Assembly: GCA_017461505.1 (NCBI GenBank)
Contig: JAFTXV010000003.1
Location: 1 to 64,000 of the forward strand
Origin: Paludibacteraceae bacterium
GTDB taxonomy: Bacteria; Bacteroidota; Bacteroidia; Bacteroidales; Paludibacteraceae
Reading direction: 5' to 3'
DNA: 64,000 bases
In this document: positions 45,201 to 52,521 of the stretch, in pieces
How positions within the stretch are numbered: position 1 is the stretch's first letter
Layout: each line of letters begins with the position of its first letter
Notes under the pieces: generated by a model
Database searches by the model: none
What the model saw: only the letters and a program-made list of their open reading frames with translations
Told to the model about the DNA's origin: nothing
Made by a program: the position numbers and the translations under genes

Positions 45201-46719
45201 AGCCACAATAGAATCCAAAGTGGATATAAAAGATGTATCTATTACTTTGACTACAGAGGATAAGAGCAAACGCTCGCCTGGATTGGTGGTGGCAGATATG
45301 GCGACATATATTGGAACTATGTTCCGTAAGGTACAAGTGACGTATCGCAATACCAATTCACTTACCGTACCTGGCTTCGCTCCACAAGCAGGCTTTATGG
45401 GACAACAGCGCTTTGATAATATTTATGCTCCAGGTTTTGATTTCGCTTTTGGTGGCTTTACCGATGATTTCGTGGAAAAAGCAAAAGATAATGGCTGGCT
45501 GTCTGGAGACACAACTGTTGTGCAACCTGCTATGCGCTCTAAGACGAGTGATTTGGATATCAAGTTGACCTTAGAACCTCTTCCAGGACTCAAAATCCAA
45601 GTCAATGGTAAGCGATATAATGCGCAATCTACCTCAATTATTTATTCCTACGATCAGTTGCAGGAGAATATGACGGGTTCCTTTAATATCACGCAAGTAG
45701 CAATAGGTACAGCATTCCGCAGGGTAGGTACAGCAGAGGATAATTTTGCATCGGATGTATTTAATCAATTCTTAGCGAATCGTCAAGTGGTGAGTTCGCG
45801 TGTACAAGATCAATATCGCAATGTGGTATATCCAAACGCAGGTTTTATTCCTTCTGAATTGCGTGGAAAACCATATAAACCACAATATGGTACAGTGGCA
45901 AGCAATACAGCGGATGTTCTTGTACCTGCTTTCTTGGCCGCTTATACAGGGCGAGACGTAAATACAGTCAATCTCAATCCGTTTATGGGCATATTGCAAA
46001 TATTGCCTAACTGGTCGGTTACCTTTGATGGGTTGGGCAAGTTACCATGGATAAAAGATCACTTCAAATCCATCAATCTTACACATGCATACACCTGTAA
46101 GTATGCCATTGGTAGTTATTCTAGTTACTCTACTTGGGTGCCAGCTGGCGAGTTGAACAATAAGCAAGTTGGTTTCGTGCGTGATGTGACTACCGATAAT
46201 CCATTGCCATCTTCGGCATATGATATTTCTACAGTCAATTTATCAGAGAACTTCTCTCCACTGATTGGTGTGAATATGACAATGAAAAACTCGTTGTCTG
46301 CTAAGTTTGAATACCGTAAACAACGTAACATTTCGTTGAATATCAACTCTGTCCAAATTACAGAGGGTCATACGGATGAGTTCGTGATAGGTGCTGGATA
46401 TACCATCAAGAATCTCAGTTTCGTGACCAAGAACCGAGATGGAGCACAGAAGAAAGTGAGCAACGACCTCAAACTCAATGTAGATATCAGCTACAAAGAT
46501 ATCAAGACCTTACTGCGTAAAGTGGAGGAAGGTTTGACGCAAGCAAGTTCAGGTAATAAAGCACTTGGCATAAAGATTAGTGCAGATTATGTATTGTCGC
46601 AGAAGATCAATTTGCAATTCTTCTATGATCATCAAGGCACTACTCCGCTTATATCGTCTTCTTATCCGATCAAAGCGGATAACGTGGGTATCAACATCAA
46701 ACTCATGCTCACACGATAA
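39247..46719 (+). CDS. sprA: SprA/Sov, outer-membrane translocon of type IX secretion
   Basis: 2,490 residues from GTG 39247 (GTG 39238 is an alternative, both lie in a TTTAGAG heptamer run; no ATG is available). Signal peptide RNILIILLSLLPMLAIAQA. SprA forms the giant single-chain outer-membrane barrel that passes folded cargo. Family segments seen: FNIGPADKVFGPGGVQLKMQGSAELLFGF, LNFNMGYNTEASFNFDQINLKLNYKG, QALISQQNSESQS, NFQVNAEFAHLIPGHTKD-like VNAEFAHLIPGHTKDVGNLG, YIDDFEATKTNIDI, and a C-terminal barrel ending GINIKLMLTR. Length is typical. Its presence explains the sorting tails on the two M6 proteases in the window. Confidence 0.95.
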   Translation: MRNILIILLSLLPMLAIAQAQDTIVSWQDNDSVVMAPLQVQGVGADNYEDLTRPQSSLDLQTPDNVTTTVEYDAASGCYVVRTRIGETEIATPYMMTMDEYRAYSERQVMGQYWQQKISEVEHDNESKFDITDMKFNIGPADKVFGPGGVQLKMQGSAELLFGFKHQYVDNPALTERSRNNNIFDFDEKIQVNVNGKVGDKLNFNMGYNTEASFNFDQINLKLNYKGQEDDIIQSIEAGNVSMNLNSSLISGSSALFGVKTDLKFGKLKVQALISQQNSESQSVSSKGGAQTTSFEVPIDTYDENRHFFLSYYFRDNYEQAMQSLPYIASGVTINRIEVWVTNKRGNYDEARNIVALSDLGENDAQHVLNAAWSVDASARTPHNKANSLYETLVGSYAHVRDIQQVSGVMQSLSGMELGEDYEKVESARLLNNGEYTLNSALGYISLKTALHQDEVLAVAYEYTYAGQVYQVGEFSTDGGEALKAPNALLLKLLKSTNNAPDKKGKGTWDLMMKNVYSLGANQMSSDNFELYIQYRNDSVGTEMQYLMEGAVKGKQLLRVMNLDRLDARNNTSPDGRFDYVEGYTALSSSGRIIFPVLEPFGSHLAKAIGDPKIAEKYIFQELYDSTLVMAQELSEKNKFVLKGKYKGSSGNEIRLNAMNIPRGSVVVTAGGATLVENVDYTVDYTMGVVTILNQSIIDSGTNVDVKLENQSLFSMQRKSLFGAHLEYEFNKDLTVGGTIMHLREKPLTTKVNTGSEPLANTIWGVNASWKTELQWLTLLVDKVPWIDASAPSTFQVNAEFAHLIPGHTKDVGNLGTAYIDDFEATKTNIDIHYPNYWRLASTPTGDRYDEAILGNNIAYNKNRALLAWYTVDPIFGYPQSNTPRHIKDDLEAMSDHRTRIVYEQEVYPNKEVLPNADTKLAVMNLSYYPDERGPYNLSADEIGTDGKLTNPAQRWGGIMRKLDNTDFEKANIEYIEFWLMDPFLTNPDAAFTGGDLYIDLGDVSEDILRDGKKSFEHGLPLNGEQSMVDNTIWGRAPKTTSTTVAFANEAGAREKQDVGLNGLSTADEFLFEYNGAKPYADYVSALRGKVDPTVLALWENDEFSPLNDPAGDNYHYYRGNDYDDAETPILVRYKRYNGTEGNSPEMQESASYGTASTLQPDIEDINQDNTLNDSERFYRYRISIRKEDLQRVGQQHIASIMETKVTLRNKETALVKWYQFKIPLRGDTAMMKKVGNIRNFKSIRFARIYMTNFSQETHLRLASLDLVRGEWRSYTKGLYQDIANNQYNISNPYTSAGSMDVEAVNIEENSNREPINYVLPPGITRQTDPGQAQLIAQNEQSMVFRLHDLAPKDARAVYKNVVYDMRQYKRLQMFVHAECLPLLDPIADKDVSCFIRLGSDLKNNYYEYEIPLDLTPEGRYNNDNVLDRQKVWLEQNMFDFELQTLVDAKMARNKAKRAGNSNIGNTIPYETYDPNDLDNKITILGNPTLEDVQTIMIGVRNKTDKEVNAEIWVNELRLSQFNEQGGVAAMANAALSISDIAQLNVAGRMETAGYGSIESNVLNRNMEDAYQLSVSAALEAGRLFPEKAKLQIPLYVSYSNETLSPKFDPLDTDVELSETLDTYETKAEKDSIRQMANTVHESTSFSVSNMKLDIRSKKQNMFYDPANFSISASYNEQEQFSPEIEKDVTKDYKGSFNYSYSFNPKPWEPFKNVEKLKKVKLLSELNFYYLPQSWAFNTNMHRTFTHLKMRDFNTADLGESVNNDMDLTFSKDFTWDRNFDFKYDLTKNMKFTFQTAMNSTVDEGYYTPEIIKDYHFTHDYYEAWKDTIMRSMGTWGTPYTYQQLFSASWNVPFNRIPYIEALTANASYNATYNWNRTMQATNDMANLGNVISATRAWQVDAGINFETLYGKSKYWKQMSQHYNQRSMRRRLTFKPKTYTEVVTLVAGEPKEITHRLGSESLKLTATTSDGKTVKLKLNPISNTKATIESKVDIKDVSITLTTEDKSKRSPGLVVADMATYIGTMFRKVQVTYRNTNSLTVPGFAPQAGFMGQQRFDNIYAPGFDFAFGGFTDDFVEKAKDNGWLSGDTTVVQPAMRSKTSDLDIKLTLEPLPGLKIQVNGKRYNAQSTSIIYSYDQLQENMTGSFNITQVAIGTAFRRVGTAEDNFASDVFNQFLANRQVVSSRVQDQYRNVVYPNAGFIPSELRGKPYKPQYGTVASNTADVLVPAFLAAYTGRDVNTVNLNPFMGILQILPNWSVTFDGLGKLPWIKDHFKSINLTHAYTCKYAIGSYSSYSTWVPAGELNNKQVGFVRDVTTDNPLPSSAYDISTVNLSENFSPLIGVNMTMKNSLSAKFEYRKQRNISLNINSVQITEGHTDEFVIGAGYTIKNLSFVTKNRDGAQKKVSNDLKLNVDISYKDIKTLLRKVEEGLTQASSGNKALGIKISADYVLSQKINLQFFYDHQGTTPLISSSYPIKADNVGINIKLMLTR

Positions 46720-46731
46720 ATCCACTATCCA

Positions 46732-47229
46732 GTGTACAAAGTTGGTATCATAGGACCAGAATCTACAGGTAAAAGCACTTTAGCCGCTTTTCTTGCTAAT
46801 CGCTATGATGGAATCTGTGTGCCAGAATACGCGCGCGAATATATGGAATCGCGCGTGTGTACATGCGAATATACCTACCAAGATGTGGAGAATATAGCGC
46901 GTCATCAAGTGCAACAATTGCAGAATTTATCATTATCTTCCGCCGAAGGCATACCGAACCCTTGCCGAAGCGATATTATCTTTTTTGATACCGAACTGAT
47001 CATCACCAAGGTGTGGTTCTTGCACAAATATGGTCGTTGTCCCGAGTTTCTTGAGCAAGCATTGCGCGATTATCCAATGGACGTCTATTTGTTGTGCTAT
47101 CCTGATATGCCTTGGCAACCGGATCCTGTGCGCGAAAACCCCGATATACGAGAATATCTTTTTGATTGGTACGAACGTGAAATACAAGCATTGAATATTC
47201 CGTACTATATTATTCGGCACAATCTATGA
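46732..47229 (+). CDS. NadR-like P-loop kinase / AAA family ATPase
   Basis: 165 residues from GTG 46732, 12 bp after sprA. P-loop GPESTGKSTL (8-17), then VPEYAREYMESR, DVENIARHQVQQ, Walker B-like DIIFFDTELIITKVW, and the late segment RENPDIREYLFDWYEREI. This order matches the ribosylnicotinamide-kinase domain of NadR. There is no N-terminal adenylyltransferase or DNA-binding part, so a stand-alone nucleoside kinase role is inferred. Substrate not proven. It ends at a bidirectional terminator before the tRNA. Confidence 0.75.
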   Translation: MYKVGIIGPESTGKSTLAAFLANRYDGICVPEYAREYMESRVCTCEYTYQDVENIARHQVQQLQNLSLSSAEGIPNPCRSDIIFFDTELIITKVWFLHKYGRCPEFLEQALRDYPMDVYLLCYPDMPWQPDPVRENPDIREYLFDWYEREIQALNIPYYIIRHNL

Positions 47230-47235
47230 AACAAA

Positions 47236-47263
47236 AAAGAGACGCTCTTTTGAACGTCTCTTT
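47236..47263. terminator. Bidirectional terminator
   Basis: AAAGAGACG...CGTCTCTTT around a 10-nt loop, with A and T runs on both sides. It serves the sprA transcript (+) and the tRNA-Arg(ACG) transcript (-). Confidence 0.8.
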
Positions 47264-47264
47264 G

Positions 47265-47338
47265 TGATCCGTGCAGGATTCAAACCTGCAACCCCCACAT
47301 CCGTAGTGTGGTACTCTATTCAGTTGAGCTAACGGACC
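47265..47338 (-). tRNA. tRNA-Arg, anticodon ACG
   Basis: 74-nt cloverleaf on the - strand: acceptor GGTCCGT/ACGGATC, D stem GCTC/GAGT, anticodon stem CCACA/TGTGG with loop CTACGGA (anticodon ACG), T stem GCAGG/CCTGC with loop TTTGAAT, discriminator A. CCA is not encoded. Confidence 0.95.
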
Positions 47339-47361
47339 ATGCTTCTTTTCGAAAGCGAGTG

Positions 47362-47393
47362 CAAAGGTACTGCTTTTTTTTGACATGACCAAA
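47362..47393 (-). promoter_or_regulatory. Promoter of tRNA-Arg(ACG)
   Basis: On the - strand TTTG (47393-47390), 20 bp, TACCTTTG (47369-47362), about 20 nt before the tRNA. Confidence 0.7.
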
Positions 47394-47420
47394 TATTTTG
47401 AAGAAAAAGTGCATTTTTTT

Positions 47421-47451
47421 TGCAATCTTGGGAAAAAAGCAGTACCTTTGC
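47421..47451 (+). promoter_or_regulatory. Promoter of the second M6 protease
   Basis: TTGC (47421-47424), 19 bp, TACCTTTG (47444-47451), 23 nt before ATG 47475. It is arranged divergently with the tRNA promoter; the two core regions are only 27 bp apart. Confidence 0.75.
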
Positions 47452-47474
47452 ACAGAAAAATCATCTAAAACGAT

Positions 47475-48992
47475 ATGAAACGAATTTTTTATACATTATT
47501 TTTAGCATTCCTCTCTGTTGCTAACTCGCTTGCTGTAGCACCTCTTCCTGGATCTGGCTTGCAGGAACCACATCGTGCGCGCGCACCTTTTACTATCCTG
47601 TCACATGATGCTACTAAGAATATACAGAAAGTGGCTCCATATAAGACGCCTGCTATCAATTTAGCACCTCGTGGGTTGCTACTTTTGGTCAACTTCTCTG
47701 ATGTAACATTTTCTCTTACTAATTCTCAGCAAGCTTTTGACTCGTTGGCCAATAGTACAAACTATACCTACAATGGTGCTACTGGATCTTGTAAACAGTA
47801 CTTTACCGACCAGTCCAATGGTAAGTATATTCCTCATTTCGATGTAGTGGGACCAGTGAACCTTCCTCACTCAATGGCTTATTATGGAGCTAATAAGGCA
47901 GATGGGAATGACCAGTATGTGGTGGATTTTGTCATTGATGCATGTAAGGGGGCTGATCGCTTAGGCGTAGATTTTTCGCAATACGACAATAATAATGATG
48001 GCATGGTAGATTTCGTCTATATCATCTATGCGGGCTATGGTGAGGCCGATTATGGGGGAGAGAATACGATATGGCCACATAACTGGGATCTGATTTCTGC
48101 ATTGTATTATGGATATACCAACCAAAAGGAATATTTTGCAACATCTGAAACGACTTATAAGCTGCCTGAGATTGATGGTAAGTTAATCAATATCTATGCT
48201 TGTTCCAATGAGATGCGCAAAGCCAAAAATGCGCGCTCAGGAATAGGTACTATCTGTCACGAGTTTAGCCATGTATTGGGATTGCCGGATTACTACCTAA
48301 CTACAGACTATTCTACTGTACTAGAACGTGAAACACCAGGCGCTTGGTCTTTGATGGGATATGGAAACTATCTAAACAATGGTAACACTCCTCCTAATTA
48401 CTCAGTATATGATAAATATTATCTAGGTTGGATAGAGCCAGAGGCATTGGCTAAAACACAAGGTTTGGAGATTCCTGCGGACGGTGCGACAACGTATATG
48501 TTAGCGCGTAACGAGAAGCACGTGGCAGAAGGTGCGTATCGTACAGATACTGTGTATTATATCGAGAATCGTCAACAAGAGGGATGGGATGAATACCTTC
48601 CGGGTCATGGAATGTTGATATGGCGTGTAATTTTTAATGAGGAAGATTGGTATCAGAATTGCCCGAATGATTTTGTGGCACGTTATCGACTCATCTCTGC
48701 GGAAAAGAATTCATCACCCTATACTGATGACAAACCCAAACCAGAAGTTCCTTTCCCTGGGAAATCCAAGGTTACTTCTTTTGAAGCATTTTCCCATAGT
48801 GGATTAGAGAATATCCAAGAGATAAATGGATTGATCACATGTGACTTTGTCACGACGCGTGAAACTCCTGTTGAGAATATTATTGTGTCACCGCAAAACG
48901 GAATCTGGTATAATATCCTTGGACAACCAATTGACCCAAAGACATACAAAGGTGTTGCAATCCATAATAATAAAAAATATCTGCTCCGATGA
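47475..48992 (+). CDS. Second M6-family secreted metalloprotease with type IX sorting tail
   Basis: 505 residues. Signal peptide MKRIFYTLFLAFLSVANSLA. Catalytic domain about 60-420 with HEFSHVLGLPD at 262-272 (H262, H266, D272 zinc ligands; E263 base) and loop YDNNNDGMVDF at 170-180. C-terminal PQNGIWYNILGQPIDPKTYKGVAI...KKYLLR is a type IX sorting domain. Unlike the paralogue at 16312-17961, it lacks the HGDE/WMT prodomain; the segment between signal and catalytic domain is only about 40 residues. The transcription terminator overlaps its last six codons. Likely exported through SprA. Confidence 0.92.
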   Translation: MKRIFYTLFLAFLSVANSLAVAPLPGSGLQEPHRARAPFTILSHDATKNIQKVAPYKTPAINLAPRGLLLLVNFSDVTFSLTNSQQAFDSLANSTNYTYNGATGSCKQYFTDQSNGKYIPHFDVVGPVNLPHSMAYYGANKADGNDQYVVDFVIDACKGADRLGVDFSQYDNNNDGMVDFVYIIYAGYGEADYGGENTIWPHNWDLISALYYGYTNQKEYFATSETTYKLPEIDGKLINIYACSNEMRKAKNARSGIGTICHEFSHVLGLPDYYLTTDYSTVLERETPGAWSLMGYGNYLNNGNTPPNYSVYDKYYLGWIEPEALAKTQGLEIPADGATTYMLARNEKHVAEGAYRTDTVYYIENRQQEGWDEYLPGHGMLIWRVIFNEEDWYQNCPNDFVARYRLISAEKNSSPYTDDKPKPEVPFPGKSKVTSFEAFSHSGLENIQEINGLITCDFVTTRETPVENIIVSPQNGIWYNILGQPIDPKTYKGVAIHNNKKYLLR

Positions 48993-49006
48993 GCAGATAT
49001 TTTTTT
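48972..49006. terminator. Terminator overlapping the protease 3' end
   Basis: AAATATCTGCTC-cgat-GAGCAGATATTT stem with T-run; the stop codon (48990-48992) lies in the loop and right arm. The symmetric A and T tails may also stop the opposing thrA transcript. Confidence 0.85.
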
Positions 49007-49033
49007 GTATAATAGTGTGCTTGTTGCTAATGA

Positions 49034-51466
49034 TTAGTGGCTTACCTGCATGATGTTGGCGAACACACCTGCTGCGGTAACGCTCGCACCAGCACCATAG
49101 CCGCGAATCATCATTGGATAGTCGTGGTAGCGTTCGGTAGTGATTAAGATGATATTGTTGGAGCCTTCTAATTGATAGAACGGATGTGTTGCATCCACAG
49201 TCTCTAAACTAACGCTTGTCTTGCCTTCTTCCATCTTGGCTACGAAACGCCAACGTAGTCCTTGTGCTTCTAATTCTGTACGACGAGCCTCAAAGTCAGC
49301 ATCCAATTCAGGCAGTGTATTCCAAAATTCTTCTACTGTTCCCTCGAAGTACTTTTCGGGGACGAAGAGTTGCTTCTCTACCTCCTCTTGCTCTACTGCA
49401 TAACCTGCCTCGCGCGTTAAGATAACCAGTTTGCGAATCACATCTTTGCCGCTGAGGTCGATGCGTGGGTCGGGTTCACTATAGCCTTGTTCCCTAGCGC
49501 GGCGAATTGTCTCGGAGAAAGGTACATCGGCTGCTATCTCATTGAAAATGAAATTGAGCGTGCCACTGAGTACGGCTTCAATGCGGAGTATCTTATCGCC
49601 CGAATTGCGTAGGTCGTTGATAGTGCCAATGATAGGCAAACCCGCACCAACGTTTGTTTCAAACAAGAATTTCACTCCACGATCCAAAGCTGTCTGCTTG
49701 AGGCGAAGATAGTTACTATACTCGGAAGAAGCAGCAATCTTATTAGCAGTCACCACAGAGATATTGTTTTCTAATAGATTCAGGTATATACCTGCTACAT
49801 CTGCGCTTGCAGTACAATCGACAAAGACGCTGTTGTAGAGATTCGCCATTTGCAAAGCTGCTTGCTTAATGCTGAAGCTGCCTGTAGTTTTCTCAATCGA
49901 TTTGAGTTGTTCGCGGTAGTTAGTGAGGTCCAATCCATCAGCATTAAAGATAGCTGTACGGCTGTTAGCAATACCTACCACGTTGAGTTGCAAATGTTGC
50001 TCGTGAAGTAGCATCTGTTGTTGCTGTTGGATTTGTTCGAGCAGTTGAGCGCCTACTGTACCTACACCACATACAAAGACATTCAATACCTTGTTTTCGC
50101 TCAAGAAGAAGGAGTCGTGCAGCACGTTCATAGTCTTGCTAAGCTGCTGAACTGGAATGACGAATGATATATTCGTTTCTTTAGCACCTTGTGCAAAGGC
50201 AATGACGCTAATACCATTTCTTCCCAGTGTACCAAACAGTTTGCCTGCGATACCAGACATATTATGCATGTTCTCGCCTACGATACTTACTGCCGCCAAC
50301 CCTTGTTGTACGAGCATAGGGTACATCGAACCTACTTTAATCTCTTCTGCAAACTCGCGTGTGAGAGCTTCCACTGCGGTATCACAGTCTTTTTCTTGAA
50401 TACCCAAGGTGGTGGAGTTCTCCGAGGACGCTTGGCTAACGAGGAAGACGGATACGCCTGCTTGGGCTAATGCGCTGAAGATGCGTTGGTTAACACCAAT
50501 CACACCCACCATCGAAAGACCTGATACCGTAATGAGTGCCACATCGCGGATACTGCTCAATCCGCGTACATAGCGACTGTTGTCTTCGGGTTTGGCTTGG
50601 ATGATAGTACCGGCATTATCTGGACTAAAGGTGTTGAGAATACGTATCGGGATATTCTTCGCGCACGCGGGATATATAGTAGGTGGATACACCACCTTTG
50701 CGCCGAAGTGGCACAACTCTGATGCTTCCACATAACTCAAACTCTTGATAGTATAGGCATTGGGAATCAGACGAGGGTCAGCAGTCATAAAGCCGTTGAC
50801 ATCAGTCCAAATCTCCAACACCTCTGCGCCCAAGGTGGCAGCAAGAATAGAGGCTGTGTAGTCGCTTCCGCCACGTCCAAGGTTGGTAATCTCTTCGGTT
50901 TGGCTGTCGCGTGAGATGAAACCAGGTACAACAGACAAATGGGGAGGGGTAGCAAAGGCGTTGCGTACCAGTTGTTCGGTCAAGCTAGTGTTGAGCAATA
51001 CTTGTCCTTGTTTGCGGTCAGTACGGATAAATTCTAGTGAGTTTTTGCGCACGGCACCAGGCAACGCAGCGGTTAGGATTCGGCTACTCATACGCTCGCC
51101 ATAGCTTACGATAGCGGCTTCTGTTTTGTCGCTAAGGTCCTTCACAAGGTGTACGCCGAAGAGAATAGAGCGTAACTCGTCTAAGATGCCTTCCAATTCG
51201 AGACATAGCATTTGTCGGGTGGTAGGATTGGTAATCAGCGTATTAACCATATCCATATGGCGGCAACGAATAGCTTGATATACTTCCATATACTCTTCGC
51301 CCGCTTCGAGTGCCAAATGTGCTGCTTTGAGCAACTGGTCGGTAATACCGCCCAAGGCACTCACTACCACAATGCAGTCATCGGTCTGCTGACCAATGAT
51401 GTGCTGTATCTGACGAATACTATCTACTGAACCTACGGAGGTTCCACCGAACTTGAGAACTTTCAT
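49034..51466 (-). CDS. thrA: Bifunctional aspartokinase / homoserine dehydrogenase
   Basis: 810 residues. Catalyses the first and third steps from aspartate to homoserine for threonine and methionine. N-terminal aspartokinase MKVLKFGGTSVGS, GRGGSDYTA and EIWTDVNGFMTADPR; central ACT-type regulatory region with two ACT-like segments (VALITVSGLSMVGVIGV, AVSIVGENMHNMSGIAGKLF); C-terminal homoserine dehydrogenase from about 460 (VFVCGVGTVGAQLLEQ, VTANKIAASSEYSNY, LSGTLNFIFNEI, EPDPRIDLSGKDVIRK). Length and order are those of ThrA/MetL. Last in the metY-metX-thrA operon, 26 bp after metX. The ACT region implies feedback control, amino acid not deducible. Confidence 0.96.
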   Translation of the reverse strand: MKVLKFGGTSVGSVDSIRQIQHIIGQQTDDCIVVVSALGGITDQLLKAAHLALEAGEEYMEVYQAIRCRHMDMVNTLITNPTTRQMLCLELEGILDELRSILFGVHLVKDLSDKTEAAIVSYGERMSSRILTAALPGAVRKNSLEFIRTDRKQGQVLLNTSLTEQLVRNAFATPPHLSVVPGFISRDSQTEEITNLGRGGSDYTASILAATLGAEVLEIWTDVNGFMTADPRLIPNAYTIKSLSYVEASELCHFGAKVVYPPTIYPACAKNIPIRILNTFSPDNAGTIIQAKPEDNSRYVRGLSSIRDVALITVSGLSMVGVIGVNQRIFSALAQAGVSVFLVSQASSENSTTLGIQEKDCDTAVEALTREFAEEIKVGSMYPMLVQQGLAAVSIVGENMHNMSGIAGKLFGTLGRNGISVIAFAQGAKETNISFVIPVQQLSKTMNVLHDSFFLSENKVLNVFVCGVGTVGAQLLEQIQQQQQMLLHEQHLQLNVVGIANSRTAIFNADGLDLTNYREQLKSIEKTTGSFSIKQAALQMANLYNSVFVDCTASADVAGIYLNLLENNISVVTANKIAASSEYSNYLRLKQTALDRGVKFLFETNVGAGLPIIGTINDLRNSGDKILRIEAVLSGTLNFIFNEIAADVPFSETIRRAREQGYSEPDPRIDLSGKDVIRKLVILTREAGYAVEQEEVEKQLFVPEKYFEGTVEEFWNTLPELDADFEARRTELEAQGLRWRFVAKMEEGKTSVSLETVDATHPFYQLEGSNNIILITTERYHDYPMMIRGYGAGASVTAAGVFANIMQVSH

Positions 51467-51483
51467 ATATTCTTGCCTTTCAA

Positions 51484-51515
51484 CTCTAAACTCTAAACTC
51501 TAAACTCTAAACTAT
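51484..51515. repeat. CTCTAAA heptamer run at the metX 3' end
   Basis: Four perfect heptamers and a partial copy. Read on the - strand they encode the last residues of MetX (SLEFRV) and provide its TAG stop. Confidence 0.8.
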
Positions 51516-52521
51516 TTATAATCTTGGTTATTTGTTCTGTTTCGAGCAGGAAACCATCATGCCCGAAGCGGGATTCTATCTCGTAATATTTGGCGTTGGG
51601 GATGTACTTTGCCCACTCGCTACTCTCGCATGGAGGGAATAATCCGTCCGAAGTGATGGAGATGACAATGCTCTTGGCTTGTATCTGCGCCAATGCCGCT
51701 TTGACACCTCCGCGATGGCGACCTACGTTCTGACTATCCACGCAGTGGAGTAAGTAATAGTAGGAGTAGGCATCAAAACCGCGTTTAACGAGCTTCTCGC
51801 CTTGATAACGCTCGTAGGAAGCGGCGCGACTGGCAAAGAGGCAGTCGTCATCGGTCTCGTATTGGGTAAGGTTATAGCCGTCAAAGCTGCGATAGGAAAT
51901 GAGCGAAATGGCGCGTGCTGCTTCCAGTCCTTTGCGTCCACCGTCAAGCGACTCGCATGCGCGGAAGGTAGGGTCGGCTTCGAGTGCCATGCGTTGCACT
52001 TCCATCCATGCGCTCAGCCATGGTGATACACGAGGCGCAGTAGCGATGAAGGCTGCTTTGCGAATCACTTCGCTCTCCATGATAGCCCATTCAAGGGCAT
52101 GAAAACCACCAATGGAACTACCGATGAGCAAGTCCACATACTCTATGCTCAAATGCTCGCGCACCAAAGTGAAGAGGCGGGCTGTATCGCGGACAGTGAA
52201 CTTGGGGAAAGACAAAGGGGTATTCCGGTCTCCGGAGTCCGGACTCCAAAAATCTCTCGGACCAGTGGTTCCATATGCCGAGCCGAAGATATTGACACAA
52301 ACCACGTAATCTTTGTCGGGATTCACGCAGCAACCTTCGCCCACCATCTCTGGCCACCAGTCGAGTGGGTCGGAGTTGGCAGTTAGGGCATGGCAGAGCC
52401 ATACTACGCGGTCGCCCTGTTGATAAGGGCGCTCCGAAGTATGGTAGATAATCTCCAGTTGGTCAAGCGTACCGCCTGCCTCGAAGGAGAAATTATGCGT
52501 TGTGAGCTTGTGTAAGTGCAT
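51493..52521 (-). CDS. metX: Homoserine O-acyltransferase
   Basis: 342 residues, alpha/beta hydrolase fold. Transfers an acyl group (acetyl in most MetX) to homoserine for methionine synthesis. Nucleophile Ser136 in GSSIGG, with HALEWAIMES following; catalytic Asp in ITSDGLFPP and His in SRFGHDGFLLE. Other family marks are HALTANSDPLDWW and NIFGSAYGTTGPRD. The 5' end overlaps metY by 29 bp. Its C terminus is formed by a heptamer repeat and looks slightly extended. Acetyl versus succinyl donor is not settled by sequence alone; linkage to metY favours acetyl. Confidence 0.94.
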   Translation of the reverse strand: MHLHKLTTHNFSFEAGGTLDQLEIIYHTSERPYQQGDRVVWLCHALTANSDPLDWWPEMVGEGCCVNPDKDYVVCVNIFGSAYGTTGPRDFWSPDSGDRNTPLSFPKFTVRDTARLFTLVREHLSIEYVDLLIGSSIGGFHALEWAIMESEVIRKAAFIATAPRVSPWLSAWMEVQRMALEADPTFRACESLDGGRKGLEAARAISLISYRSFDGYNLTQYETDDDCLFASRAASYERYQGEKLVKRGFDAYSYYYLLHCVDSQNVGRHRGGVKAALAQIQAKSIVISITSDGLFPPCESSEWAKYIPNAKYYEIESRFGHDGFLLETEQITKIINSLEFRV

